Below, piece by piece: positions 54,423 through 62,374 of a stretch of DNA of 64,000 nucleotides (its first letter is position 1; each line of letters starts with the position of its first letter). Position numbers and translations under genes: made by a program. The notes beneath the pieces are model-generated. The model did not search any database and had not been told where the DNA came from. It saw only the letters and a list, made by a program, of their open reading frames with translations. Source of the stretch: an uncultured SAR116 cluster alpha proteobacterium (GTDB lineage Bacteria > Pseudomonadota > Alphaproteobacteria > Puniceispirillales > Marisalimonadaceae); NCBI GenBank assembly GCA_902619805.1, contig CACNGC010000001.1:124001-188000 (forward strand), given 5' to 3'.

Positions 54423-55052
54423 ATGAAGATACTCGTTATATGTATATTAAGTCTATTGCTAAATTTTTCAACTGCTATTGCTCACTCGCCAGTTGGTTTT
54501 GTAGTACCAAAAGATGGGTCTATAATCCAAAAGGCTCCAAAAAAAATGGAAATTGTTTTTACTGCACCAGCTAAACTGATCAAAGTAGAGCTCTCAAAAG
54601 TTACATCAGACCAAAAAAAATCATTAATTAGTGGCCTACTTGGGAACGAAACTTTCACCCCAATAAAATTAAATAAAGATCATCTAATGAAGGAATTAAG
54701 ACGTCACATTATCAGTCTACCTAAATTAAACGACGGTATTTATAAAACAGCATGGCGCGCACTTAGTGAAGATGGTCATGCCATTAAAGGAGAATTTATA
54801 TTTGAGGTATCACCAAAAGGTTCAGACACATCAGGTGCTGATATAAAATTGTTGAATGGTGAAGGTCAAGTTAAACGCGTAAGAGGGTCAAAAATAACAA
54901 TAAAACATGGTCCATTAGGTGAGTTAATGCCAGCAATGACAATGGAATTTAATGTCTCAGACAAAAAAATAATTTCAAATTTTAAAAGGGGTGACAAAGT
55001 TAATTTTCAAGTTAATAAAGAATTAGAACTTATTAAAATTGAATCAAAATAG
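54423..55052 (+). CDS. CopC-CusF fusion periplasmic copper protein
   Basis: This 209-residue secreted protein has a signal peptide cleaved after AIA, leaving His21 at the mature N-terminus. A CopC domain with His119 in WRALSEDGHAIKGEF follows. From about residue 145 comes a CusF-like beta-barrel with VKRVRGSKITIKHGPLGEL, PAMTMEFNV and GDKVNF. In CusF the metal site is His, Trp, Met, Met; here His162, Met172 and Met174 remain and the Trp position reads Met169. CopC binds Cu(II) and CusF binds Cu(I), so the fusion may hand copper between states to the oxidase encoded downstream. Confidence 0.88.
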   Translation: MKILVICILSLLLNFSTAIAHSPVGFVVPKDGSIIQKAPKKMEIVFTAPAKLIKVELSKVTSDQKKSLISGLLGNETFTPIKLNKDHLMKELRRHIISLPKLNDGIYKTAWRALSEDGHAIKGEFIFEVSPKGSDTSGADIKLLNGEGQVKRVRGSKITIKHGPLGELMPAMTMEFNVSDKKIISNFKRGDKVNFQVNKELELIKIESK

Positions 55053-55066
55053 ATGTCTAATAAAAA

Positions 55067-55387
55067 ATGAATAGAAAAAAAGAACCAACCCAAAAAATTA
55101 ATTTTACTGCAACCACTCTTATTTCAGCTTACTATATTAATTTTCAATATTACTTATTAGCATTCCAGGCCCCAGCTTTCTTAATGATTGCAGGAATATT
55201 TTCGTTTTCAGTTGCCGCTAAAAGTGAGGAGAATTTATCAAATAAAAATACATATAAATCAGTTTTTGACTCTTATGAAAATTGGGAATGGGAGGACACA
55301 TCAGACTGGATCATTTCAAATAATACAGTCGATGAGATTGGAGGGTGGCAATATTACTCTCGTGAAAAAAGCAATGAAAAAAAATAG
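55067..55387 (+). CDS. Small exported protein of the copper operon
   Basis: This 106-residue protein has a hydrophobic signal-like segment (about residues 27-50, ending SVAAKS) after a polar start. A soluble tail follows with YKSVFDSYENWEWEDTSDW and VDEIGGWQYYSRE. I recall similar VxEIGGWxxY endings in small proteins beside TolC genes of metal operons, but not a proven function. The gene is 14 bases after the CopC-CusF stop and 7 bases before the TolC-like start. Confidence 0.65.
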   Translation: MNRKKEPTQKINFTATTLISAYYINFQYYLLAFQAPAFLMIAGIFSFSVAAKSEENLSNKNTYKSVFDSYENWEWEDTSDWIISNNTVDEIGGWQYYSREKSNEKK

Positions 55388-55394
55388 GTTAGCG

Positions 55395-56795
55395 ATGAAA
55401 TTGAGAATTTTTTATTTTGGCTTAATATTTTTAATATCTGGTTGTACGTCTTATAAATTTGATCAAAGTTTAAATAATATTAACAGCAACAAAGATATTG
55501 TTATTGCTGGTAAAATAACCGCAGCTATTAACCAGGAACAACAAAATGAATTATTTAACAATTCAAAAGCACTTCTAAATTCAAAAGTTGGTGAAAAGGA
55601 AGCTGTAGAATTAATGCTTTCCAAAAGTCCTAGTTTTCAATCCCTTTTATTTAAATATCGCGGAAGTGGGTCAGCTGCTGCTCAAAAGGGAAGGATTTCT
55701 AATCCGGTTTTTTCGTTTGAACGAATGGTGAAGGGTTCTGAAATAGAATATGGGAGGTTTCTGAGTTTTGGACTCCTTGATTTGCTTTCACTTCCAACTA
55801 AACAAAAATCCTCAAAACTTGCTGTTGATTTGAATAATATAAATTTTGCTTCTGAAATTTATGGTGCAATTAGTGATGTAAGAATGTCTTGGTTTGAAGC
55901 AGTTGCTTCAGAACAACAACTAACTCTTTATGATAATGCCTTTGTTGCTCTTTCTGCGAATGCTGAACTTGCTAAACGAATGAAAAAAACTGGTAATATG
56001 ACAACTAGTGATAGAGTTCGTCAACAATTAATCTATTCGGAAGCCACTGTAGCACTTGCTAAAGCGAAAATGAGAAAAATATCTAGTAGGGAAAACTTAA
56101 TACGTAAAATAGGTCTAACCGAGAGTGAAGCTAATAATTTAACCATACCTAAAAAATTACCAGAATTACCAAAAACACCAATATCAATAGAGAAAATTGC
56201 TGATAAAATTAGTGACAGATTTGACGTAAAAACTGCTCGTATTGAATATGAACTGCTGTTGGAACAGTTAGGAGTTGAAAAAATTAATTCTTACACAGAT
56301 ATCGAATTTGGATATAGAAATGATAGAATAAAAGATGATGGAGTTATATCAAACAAAAAAGGCTATGAACTTGAAATTAAAATCCCAATCTTTGATTGGG
56401 GTAATCTTCAAAGAGATACAATTCAAGCAGATCTAATTGCTAAGCAAAAAATTTATGAGAATATCTTATTAGCTGCAGCGTCTGAACTTCGTGAGGCTTA
56501 TCAAAACTATAGGACAGCCTTTGATATCGCAAAACATTATTATGATCAAATTATTCCAATGCATGAAATACTCTTAGAAGAAGCAACTTATAATTATAAT
56601 GGAATGATAATTGGAATATTTGAGTTGATGCAAAGTGGGCTTGAGAAATCAACAGCTGAGATAAAAGCTACAGACGCATTACAAAACTTATTTTCTGCAG
56701 AACTAAACTTAAATAGTGTTGTTTTAGGTAGAAAACTAGGGGCAAAATCAAGAACCACAGAGATTGCCTCTAATAAAGCTAAAAAAGTGCATTAA
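55395..56795 (+). CDS. TolC-family outer-membrane lipoprotein (CusC-like)
   Basis: This 466-residue protein has a lipoprotein signal ending ISGC near residue 17. Two OEP repeats with long coiled coils follow: EQQLTLYDNAFVALSANAELAKRMKKTGNM, later FDIAKHYYDQIIPMHEILLEEATYNYNGMIIGIFELMQS. The ATG at 55395 is preferred because a longer frame would lack the lipobox at the start. No RND pump or adaptor follows. It may partner with a pump elsewhere. Confidence 0.85.
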   Translation: MKLRIFYFGLIFLISGCTSYKFDQSLNNINSNKDIVIAGKITAAINQEQQNELFNNSKALLNSKVGEKEAVELMLSKSPSFQSLLFKYRGSGSAAAQKGRISNPVFSFERMVKGSEIEYGRFLSFGLLDLLSLPTKQKSSKLAVDLNNINFASEIYGAISDVRMSWFEAVASEQQLTLYDNAFVALSANAELAKRMKKTGNMTTSDRVRQQLIYSEATVALAKAKMRKISSRENLIRKIGLTESEANNLTIPKKLPELPKTPISIEKIADKISDRFDVKTARIEYELLLEQLGVEKINSYTDIEFGYRNDRIKDDGVISNKKGYELEIKIPIFDWGNLQRDTIQADLIAKQKIYENILLAAASELREAYQNYRTAFDIAKHYYDQIIPMHEILLEEATYNYNGMIIGIFELMQSGLEKSTAEIKATDALQNLFSAELNLNSVVLGRKLGAKSRTTEIASNKAKKVH

Positions 56796-56826
56796 TGAGA
56801 GATAACAGTAAAAAATGGAGACTTAA

Positions 56827-58233
56827 GTGAAAACAAGACGCGAATTTATAAAGATGTCTGCATTAGCAGGCTCAGCAATAGCAGGTGCATCCGTTGCTAC
56901 CTCGTCACTCGCGGGGTTACCCGAGCCGGTGATACAAACATCTGCAGACACAATCAGTCCAAATAAGTCGAAAGAAACATCCAAGTATAATCCTGTTGTT
57001 ACACTTAATGGATGGACATTGCCTTACAGAATGAACGGTAACTTTAAAGAGTTTCATTTAGTTGCTGAACCTGTTGTTCGTGAACTAGCACCTGGAATGA
57101 ATGCTAATCTTTGGGGATATAATGGTCAAAGTCCTGGACCTACAATCGAAGTTGTTGAGGGTGATAAAGTTAGAATTTTCCTTACAAATAAATTACCAGA
57201 ACATACAAGTATTCATTGGCACGGCCAAAGGCTACCTAATGGAATGGATGGAGTAGCAGGGTTAAACCAGTTAGCTGTAAGTCCTGGTAAAACCTTTGTA
57301 TATGAATTTGAAGCAAAACGACCAGGAACCTTTATGTACCATCCTCATGCTGACGAAATGACTCAAATGGCAATGGGTATGATGGGATTTTGGGTTACTC
57401 ATCCAAAAAAAGAACATTCCTGGATTAGTAAAGTAGATAGAGACTATTGTATTTTACTAAATGCATTTGATATTGTCCCCGGCTCAGAGACACCAAAAAT
57501 AATGACTATGCTTGATTTCAATTTATGGGCTTGGAACAGCAGAATTTTTCCTGGAATTTCACCTCTTATAGCAAGAAAAAATGACCGTGTTAGAGTAAGA
57601 ATTGGAAACCTAACAATGACAAACCATCCTATACATGTCCATGGAATAGAGTTTGAGGTAACAGGTACAGATGGTGGGCCAACTCGACCAGAGAGTCGAT
57701 GGAAAGAAGTAACTAGTGATATAGCAGTTGGCCAAATGAGGCAAATTGAGTTTATTGCTGAAGAAGAAGGAGACTGGGCAATGCACTGTCACAAAAGCCA
57801 CCATTCAATGAATGCTATGGGCCATAATGTGCCTACAATGATTGGTGTTGACCATAGAGGAGTGTCAGAAAAGATTAAGAAGTTAGTTCCAGATTATATG
57901 GTTATGGGTGAACGAGGAATGGCTGATATGACTGAAATGACTATGCCATTGCCAGATAATACTATCCCAATGATGACAGGAGATGGTCCTTATGGTTCTG
58001 TTGAAATGGGAGGTATGTTTAGTATACTCAAGGTTAGAGCTGATCAAGCCCCAGGTGATTACACTGATCCCGGCTGGTTTAAAAACCCTGTAGGTAAACA
58101 GGCGTATGAGTATAAAGGAGAATTGCCAAAAATGTCAAAAATGAATGGAACAGGCAATCCACTTATGTCTTCAAAAGCTAAGATAAAAACAACTCAATTT
58201 ACAGCTGTAAAGCCAAATTATAGGAAAAGTTAA
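56827..58233 (+). CDS. Tat-exported multicopper oxidase
   Basis: This 468-residue periplasmic oxidase has a Tat signal (RREFIKMSALAGSAIAGAS). All four copper motifs are intact: HWHGQ at 130-134, YHPHAD at 171-176, NHPIHVHG at 266-273 and the T1/T3 motif HCHKSHHSMNAM at 320-331. It is a three-domain laccase-like enzyme, likely Cu(I) oxidase by context. Met-rich loops in the last quarter (MADMTEMTMP) are typical of copper-resistance oxidases. The start is GTG with GGAG upstream. Confidence 0.92.
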   Translation: MKTRREFIKMSALAGSAIAGASVATSSLAGLPEPVIQTSADTISPNKSKETSKYNPVVTLNGWTLPYRMNGNFKEFHLVAEPVVRELAPGMNANLWGYNGQSPGPTIEVVEGDKVRIFLTNKLPEHTSIHWHGQRLPNGMDGVAGLNQLAVSPGKTFVYEFEAKRPGTFMYHPHADEMTQMAMGMMGFWVTHPKKEHSWISKVDRDYCILLNAFDIVPGSETPKIMTMLDFNLWAWNSRIFPGISPLIARKNDRVRVRIGNLTMTNHPIHVHGIEFEVTGTDGGPTRPESRWKEVTSDIAVGQMRQIEFIAEEEGDWAMHCHKSHHSMNAMGHNVPTMIGVDHRGVSEKIKKLVPDYMVMGERGMADMTEMTMPLPDNTIPMMTGDGPYGSVEMGGMFSILKVRADQAPGDYTDPGWFKNPVGKQAYEYKGELPKMSKMNGTGNPLMSSKAKIKTTQFTAVKPNYRKS

Positions 58234-58267
58234 TAAATACATCTAAGGATGTTAAAGGGTATAGTTG

Positions 58268-59137
58268 ATGGATGTATGGATCGTTTTAACTCCTATTTTG
58301 AAAGTTCTACTTTATTTGGCTGGATTAGCAGTAGTTGGAACAAAATTATTTGATCTTCATTTTAGTAAGTTTCAAACAATAGACAACATGGAATACTGTA
58401 ACTTTTTATCTAAAAAGAGTTGTTTGTATGGCCTTATAATATCAGTTGGGATGATATTTTCCATAGCAGGTAATTTAGGTGGAGAATTTTTGAGTATTTT
58501 AGACCCAATTATTTTAGAGCTTGCTTTAACATCAAAGGCAGGATATGCAACAATTTTTGCATTAATTGGTTTTACACTAACTGTAATTAGCGCAAGATAT
58601 GAATTAGTCTCTCTGAAGTTCCTTGGGTGGCTAGGTATTGGTTTTGTTCTTTTATCATTTATTTATACAGGTCATTCCCAAAAATCTGGTATTTTGGCAC
58701 AGATATTACTATTATTTCATCTCATTTGTGTGGCATTTTGGCTTGGATCTTTTTTCCCATTATACAATATGTGCTCCTCTGCTAATACAAGCAACCTTCA
58801 TTTAATAGCCCACAGATTTGGTATTATAGCTATTTTTTATTTAGTCGTTTTAATAATATCTGGAGGTTCATTTGCATACATTTTGATGAATGACATTAGT
58901 TTATTGTTCGACACTTCTTATGGGAACGCATTTTTAATTAAAATGTCCTTAGTTTCTTTATTATTTTTATTTGGTGCTTTAAATAAATTTAAAAATGTTC
59001 CATTAATAAAAAATGAGCCTACAGTCGGCTCAATGCAACTAAAAAAATCCATTCGAATTGAAATGTACATTGCGTTACTTATCTTATCCTCAACTAGTAT
59101 TCTCACTACTTCGATGACTTTACCTATGGGAGGTTAA
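58268..59137 (+). CDS. copD: CopD-family copper transport membrane protein
   Basis: This 289-residue protein has about eight helices. The CopD domain is seen in LLFHLICVAFWLGSFFPLYNMC, FGIIAIFYLVVLIISGGSFAYI and the ending LLILSSTSILTTSMTLPMGG. The His and Trp residues of the HLICVAFWLGS helix are the expected copper ligands. The ATG at 58268 is preferred over TTG 58265. It is last in the copper operon, 34 bases after the oxidase, and is followed by a hairpin at 59198. Confidence 0.85.
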   Translation: MDVWIVLTPILKVLLYLAGLAVVGTKLFDLHFSKFQTIDNMEYCNFLSKKSCLYGLIISVGMIFSIAGNLGGEFLSILDPIILELALTSKAGYATIFALIGFTLTVISARYELVSLKFLGWLGIGFVLLSFIYTGHSQKSGILAQILLLFHLICVAFWLGSFFPLYNMCSSANTSNLHLIAHRFGIIAIFYLVVLIISGGSFAYILMNDISLLFDTSYGNAFLIKMSLVSLLFLFGALNKFKNVPLIKNEPTVGSMQLKKSIRIEMYIALLILSSTSILTTSMTLPMGG

Positions 59138-59197
59138 ATCTTTAATTAATAAAGATCTTGCTAATATTTGGCTAGATAAAAACTCTTTCAAATAATT

Positions 59198-59219
59198 TAG
59201 AAACTTAATCATGTTTCTA
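59198..59219 (+). terminator. Terminator-like hairpin after copper operon
   Basis: The arms TAGAAAC and GTTTCTA (7 bp) enclose an 8-base loop, followed by G then TTCTTTT. It lies about 60 bases past the copD stop. It is weaker than the other terminators here but well placed. Confidence 0.5.
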
Positions 59220-59335
59220 GTTCTTTTGGTTCACCTCTTTAACCCCTTATTTTTGACAGATTTATTTTTGAATTGGTACACATTTTACTGCCTTACTGTG
59301 TGAAATTTGTGTCAAAATCTGAGGGTATTTAATTA

Positions 59336-59716
59336 TTACTTAGGAAAAAAAAAAGCAGAACTGAATTTTATTTTCCATTTATTGTCTTCTTTAATAAAAA
59401 TATAAAATGAACTTATTTCTTCAAGTGGTTCATTTTTATCCTTAACTCTTAATGCCTCTTTTAAAACTAAATGTGCTTTTTCTTCATTAATTTCTACAAC
59501 ATCAATACTAAGTGCAATTGTATCTTTGTAACCTCTGTTTTTCAATTCATCTAGGTTAGAATGAAACTCATTAAATTCTTTTATTTCACCATCGAGAAAT
59601 CTATAGTTGGGAAAACTTAAATAGTTTTCAACTTCTTTTGTATCTCCTCTTACAAATGCCTTAACATAATCATCATACGCATCCAAAACCTCCTGCTTAA
59701 GAATTAACTTATTCAT
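59336..59716 (-). CDS. NTF2-like/SnoaL-type small protein, copy A
   Basis: This 126-residue protein has a helix-rich first half (LKQEVLDAYDDYVKAFVRGD), then a beta sheet ending KEDNKWKIKFSSAFFFPK, as in NTF2-like DUF4440-type proteins. It is the partner of the GFA-like gene and overlaps its 3' end by 8 bases, so they are likely translated together. Nine substitutions separate it from copy B at 61994, mostly conservative. Ligand unknown. Confidence 0.7.
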   Translation of the reverse strand: MNKLILKQEVLDAYDDYVKAFVRGDTKEVENYLSFPNYRFLDGEIKEFNEFHSNLDELKNRGYKDTIALSIDVVEINEEKAHLVLKEALRVKDKNEPLEEISSFYIFIKEDNKWKIKFSSAFFFPK

Positions 59717-60335
59717 TTTGTAGTTCTTCTAGATTATCACCTCTAATTAAATGCAATACTCCAATTTTTCCAATTTTTGTGATAATTTCTCTTATTGTTA
59801 TTCCTTCAGCAGGAATTTTTGGTGTGGTAAGATACTCAGATATTGGTTCAATGGATAAAAACCTTTTTCTCTCTTGAGGATATTTTCTTGAATGAAAAAC
59901 AGGAATAGTATCAGAGTCTAGTTCAGCAAATTCTCCCGGATAATCTTGTAAATTAAGGACTGCTAATGGTGATATTTGCAAGTTAAAGTTCTGCTTACAA
60001 TAATCAGGTTGAATCATAAACACATTATTTTGATAGTTGACATGGTCAACGGCAAAACAAGAAAAACAATTCTTACAATATATTCTCGTTGAACTTGCAT
60101 TCTCTCTGAGTTGAGTTGCAATCATATTCTCAATTCCATTATAACTTTGAATATCTGAACGGAAATATAAAGAATAGAGTATATCTTTAGGTTTTTTACC
60201 CCCATTTATCTCTGCCCATCGCAATGCTTGCCTACAATCTTCACATGCTCACATTACAGAATATTTAGGTAATGGGTCATTCAGAAATAATTGGCATGAA
60301 CCACATGAACAAGAAATTTTATTTTTTTTATCCAT
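59709..60335 (-). pseudogene. GFA-like zinc-binding protein, copy A, with in-frame TGA at a Cys codon
   Basis: Read from ATG 60333-60335 it encodes the same opening as copy B, with SCSCGSC at the first zinc site, until codon 29. There, TGA (60249-60251) stands where copy B has TGT (Cys). The frame then continues without further stops to 59709, with CKNCFSCF and the rest conserved. A restart at a TTG (60222-60224) would give 171 residues lacking the first zinc-ligand cluster. The family (GFA/Mss4-like) binds zinc with these Cys. Recent nonsense mutation is the simplest reading; Sec coding is considered in the findings. Confidence 0.75.
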
Positions 60336-60392
60336 AATTACAGTCTAATCAAAATATTCTTTGAAGGTAAAGAGTAATTGCTATTTCTCTCT

Positions 60393-60418
60393 GAATACTA
60401 TGGTGGTTTATAGATTAG
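60393..60418. repeat. 26-base repeat, copy 1 of 3
   Basis: GAATACTATGGTGGTTTATA then GATTAG, close to the copies at 61966 and 63175, which share GGATACTATCGTGGTTTAT. Preceded by ATTTCTCTCT, as in copy 3. Confidence 0.7.
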
Positions 60419-60472
60419 GTTTTGTATATCAGTTTTAAGTGGGGGGTGTTTTTGAATTGATACTTATTTCAT

Positions 60473-60800
60473 CTATAGGTTATGATTAGTGTTTAGAAAA
60501 TTAGGGGATAGGTATTTAAAAATTATTATTTGCTGAAGTTGGATTGCTTTTTCAATAATCTCGATCTGGGTATTATCAATGCTTATTGAGGGTTGAATAA
60601 AACCAGTATGTGCAGTTTGCTCGATTAGTTCTTTGGTTTATACAATATTTTTTTACTTAATGGTTCTTGAATTGCTAAAACTTCACTTATTGTTTGTTTG
60701 ACAATTTTATCATTATTTACATCATTAGCAAAAATATTTAGGTATAATCTAATTGTTTCAATTTTGCAGAGATTATTATTATGAAAAAAGTTTAAAATTA
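60473..60800 (-). pseudogene. Frameshifted gene remnant downstream of the 2OG oxygenase gene
   Basis: The minus-strand reading directly after the oxygenase stop is protein-like. It reads ETIRLYLNIFANDVNNDKIV and then SEVLAIQEPLSKKILYK before a stop. A plus-one shift then continues KELIEQTAHTGFIQPSIS, an acidic stretch and AIQLQQIIIFKYLSPN to a stop at 60473. There is no start codon in a good position. The last block vaguely recalls the opening of WYL domains, which is weak. It looks like a decayed gene. Confidence 0.4.
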
Positions 60801-60807
60801 ATGCACG

Positions 60808-61425
60808 TTATTCTTTTTTTTCAAACCTAATGTTCCATGCTATAGAGATTCTATCTTCATTTGTGTTATTTGGATGTACTAGATGAAGTAATGAAGACGG
60901 AAATACTATCATAAAACCTTCTTTTGGTGTAACCCTAATTGAAGTGGAAAAAGCATTACCCCCTAATACTTTATGAATGTTGTAATCATTTCTAGAATTT
61001 ATAAATTCAATTTTACCATTATCATTATCTTGAAAGGGATTCTTAACATAATATACCCCAGATAAATGAAACTCTCCGTGATGATGGATTGAATTGTATC
61101 CACCTTTTTGATTTATATTTACCCATGCATTTGCCTTATAAATATAATTAGTAATCTTTAATTTTGGATTAATCTTTGAAACTGCCAAGGCTGCTGCATT
61201 TGGAATTATATCTGTGAAATTTTTAAAACCTTCAGTTTTCTTTAGCATTAAAGTTTCAGGAGATTGCCAGCCCTTACCCTTATTAGATTTATCGTTGCCT
61301 TTATCTAATTTCTTCCATTCATATGATTCTTTAATTAACAAATCGTTTAATTTTGCATGGTTATCTATTTTAATATATATGAGAGGTGACGAAAATGGAT
61401 GGTCAACTTTTACAATTTGAAGCAA
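60808..61425 (-). CDS. 2OG-Fe(II) oxygenase-family protein (TIGR02466-like)
   Basis: This 205-residue protein resembles the putative 2OG-Fe(II) oxygenases of TIGR02466, common in marine phages and bacteria. Features are AWVNINQKGGYNSIHHHGEFHLSGVYYV with candidate iron ligands His114-116 and Glu118, the second His in SSLLHLVHPN (181 or 184) and Arg192 in DRISIAWN for 2OG binding. The start is TTG (61423-61425); no ATG exists in the open frame. It lies between the two module copies. Confidence 0.75.
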   Translation of the reverse strand: MLQIVKVDHPFSSPLIYIKIDNHAKLNDLLIKESYEWKKLDKGNDKSNKGKGWQSPETLMLKKTEGFKNFTDIIPNAAALAVSKINPKLKITNYIYKANAWVNINQKGGYNSIHHHGEFHLSGVYYVKNPFQDNDNGKIEFINSRNDYNIHKVLGGNAFSTSIRVTPKEGFMIVFPSSLLHLVHPNNTNEDRISIAWNIRFEKKE

Positions 61426-61785
61426 TTTATTACTTTCAATTAAAATAATTAAATATATTAACTTTAAATATTAAAAAAATGATGATAATTTAACTATATT
61501 CTTTTGACATGTAAATATCTGGTTTAAATTAAAGTAAAAAAACAATAAAAATTTACATTATTACAAATTTTTTTGATTAAAAAAATTTATGTTATCTAAA
61601 TACTCATGATAATCTTCTATTCACTTAATCAAAATTTGACACATAAAACATTTATCCTAAACAATAATTTTTTTAGCATTTATAGTAGCAACTATAGTAG
61701 AACATTATTTATACCAAAATTTCTGCTTATTTGTCAATCAAGATGAAAAGGAAATTATCTGTAATGTAAGGTGGAGGCTAAATGA
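61426..61785. other. AT-rich stretch with no recognised gene
   Basis: About 360 bases between the oxygenase start and the tRNA fragment. No open frame or strong hairpin was seen. It should contain the oxygenase promoter. Confidence 0.5.
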
Positions 61786-61851
61786 TGGTGCGCTCGAGAG
61801 GATTCGAACCCCTGACCCCTAGATTCGTAGTCTAGTGCTCTATCCAGTTGA
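61786..61851 (-). tRNA. tRNA-Arg(ACG) fragment lacking its 5' ~11 bases
   Basis: Read on the minus strand it has the D-loop segment TCAACTGGATAGAGC, an anticodon stem-loop CTAGA-CTACGAA-TCTAG with anticodon ACG, a T arm with GGTTCGAATCC and a 3' end CGAGCGCACCA. The expected 5' acceptor strand and first D-stem bases are replaced by AAAGGGG. It therefore cannot fold as a full tRNA. This matches the 3' duplicated part left at one end of an element integrated into a tRNA gene. Confidence 0.8.
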
Positions 61852-61965
61852 CCCCTTTAACCCCTTATTTTCTCACAGATTTATTATTGAATAAGTATAC
61901 ATTTTACTGCCTTACTGTGTCAAATCTGTGTCAATATCTGAGGGTGTTTAATTAATATTTTTTTT

Positions 61966-61991
61966 GGATACTATCGTGGTTTATTGATTAG
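61966..61991. repeat. 26-base repeat, copy 2 of 3
   Basis: GGATACTATCGTGGTTTAT then TGATTAG, inserted just before the NTF2-like stop region of copy B. It is absent from the matching site in copy A. Confidence 0.65.
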
Positions 61992-61993
61992 AC

Positions 61994-62374
61994 TTATTTA
62001 GGAAAAAAGAAAGCAGAACTGAATTTTATTTTCCATTTATTATCTTCTTTAATAAAAATATAAAATGAACTTATTTCTTCAAGTGGTTCGTTATTATCTC
62101 TAACTCTCAATGCTTCCTTTAAAATCAAATGTGCTTTTTCTTCATTAATTTCTACAACATCAATACTAAGTGCAATTGTATCTTTGTAACCTCTATTTTT
62201 TAAATCATTTAGGTTAGAATGAAACTCATTAAATTCTTTTATTTCACCATCGAGAAATCTAAAATTGGGAAAACTTAAATAGTTTTCTACCTCTTTTGTA
62301 TCTCCTTTTATAAATGCCTTAACATAACCATCATATGCATCTAAAACTTCTTGTTTAAGAATTAACTTATTCAC
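61994..62374 (-). CDS. NTF2-like/SnoaL-type small protein, copy B
   Basis: This 126-residue protein is 93% identical to copy A at 59336 (differences at residues 16, 22, 23, 38, 56, 57, 84, 92 and 94). It overlaps the end of the intact GFA-like gene by 8 bases, which supports a coupled two-gene unit. The fold is that of small ligand-binding or enzyme NTF2-like domains. Confidence 0.7.
   Translation of the reverse strand: MNKLILKQEVLDAYDGYVKAFIKGDTKEVENYLSFPNFRFLDGEIKEFNEFHSNLNDLKNRGYKDTIALSIDVVEINEEKAHLILKEALRVRDNNEPLEEISSFYIFIKEDNKWKIKFSSAFFFPK

Larger units (their letters stand above)
59229..60445. repeat. Duplicated two-gene module, copy A
   Basis: The sequence matches 61847-63235 from the leader GTTnACCnCTTTAACCCC through the NTF2-like and GFA-like genes to a 26-base motif (60393-60418) shared with the other copy. 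The two 126-residue proteins differ at 9 positions (about 93% identity). Copy B has an extra ~38 bases before the NTF2-like stop. The duplication is direct. Confidence 0.85.

Noticed and set aside
59709-60335. Selenoprotein with UGA-encoded Sec
   Set aside because: UGA aligns with Cys, but no clear SECIS-type hairpin follows and no Sec genes are visible; kept only as a hypothesis in a finding.
61426-61785. CRISPR-like or tandem repeats in the AT-rich gap
   Set aside because: Only simple AT runs are seen, with no regular repeat-spacer pattern.
61786-61862. A complete tRNA-Arg(ACG) gene
   Set aside because: The 5' acceptor strand does not pair with the 3' end and about 11 bases are replaced, so only a fragment is claimed.
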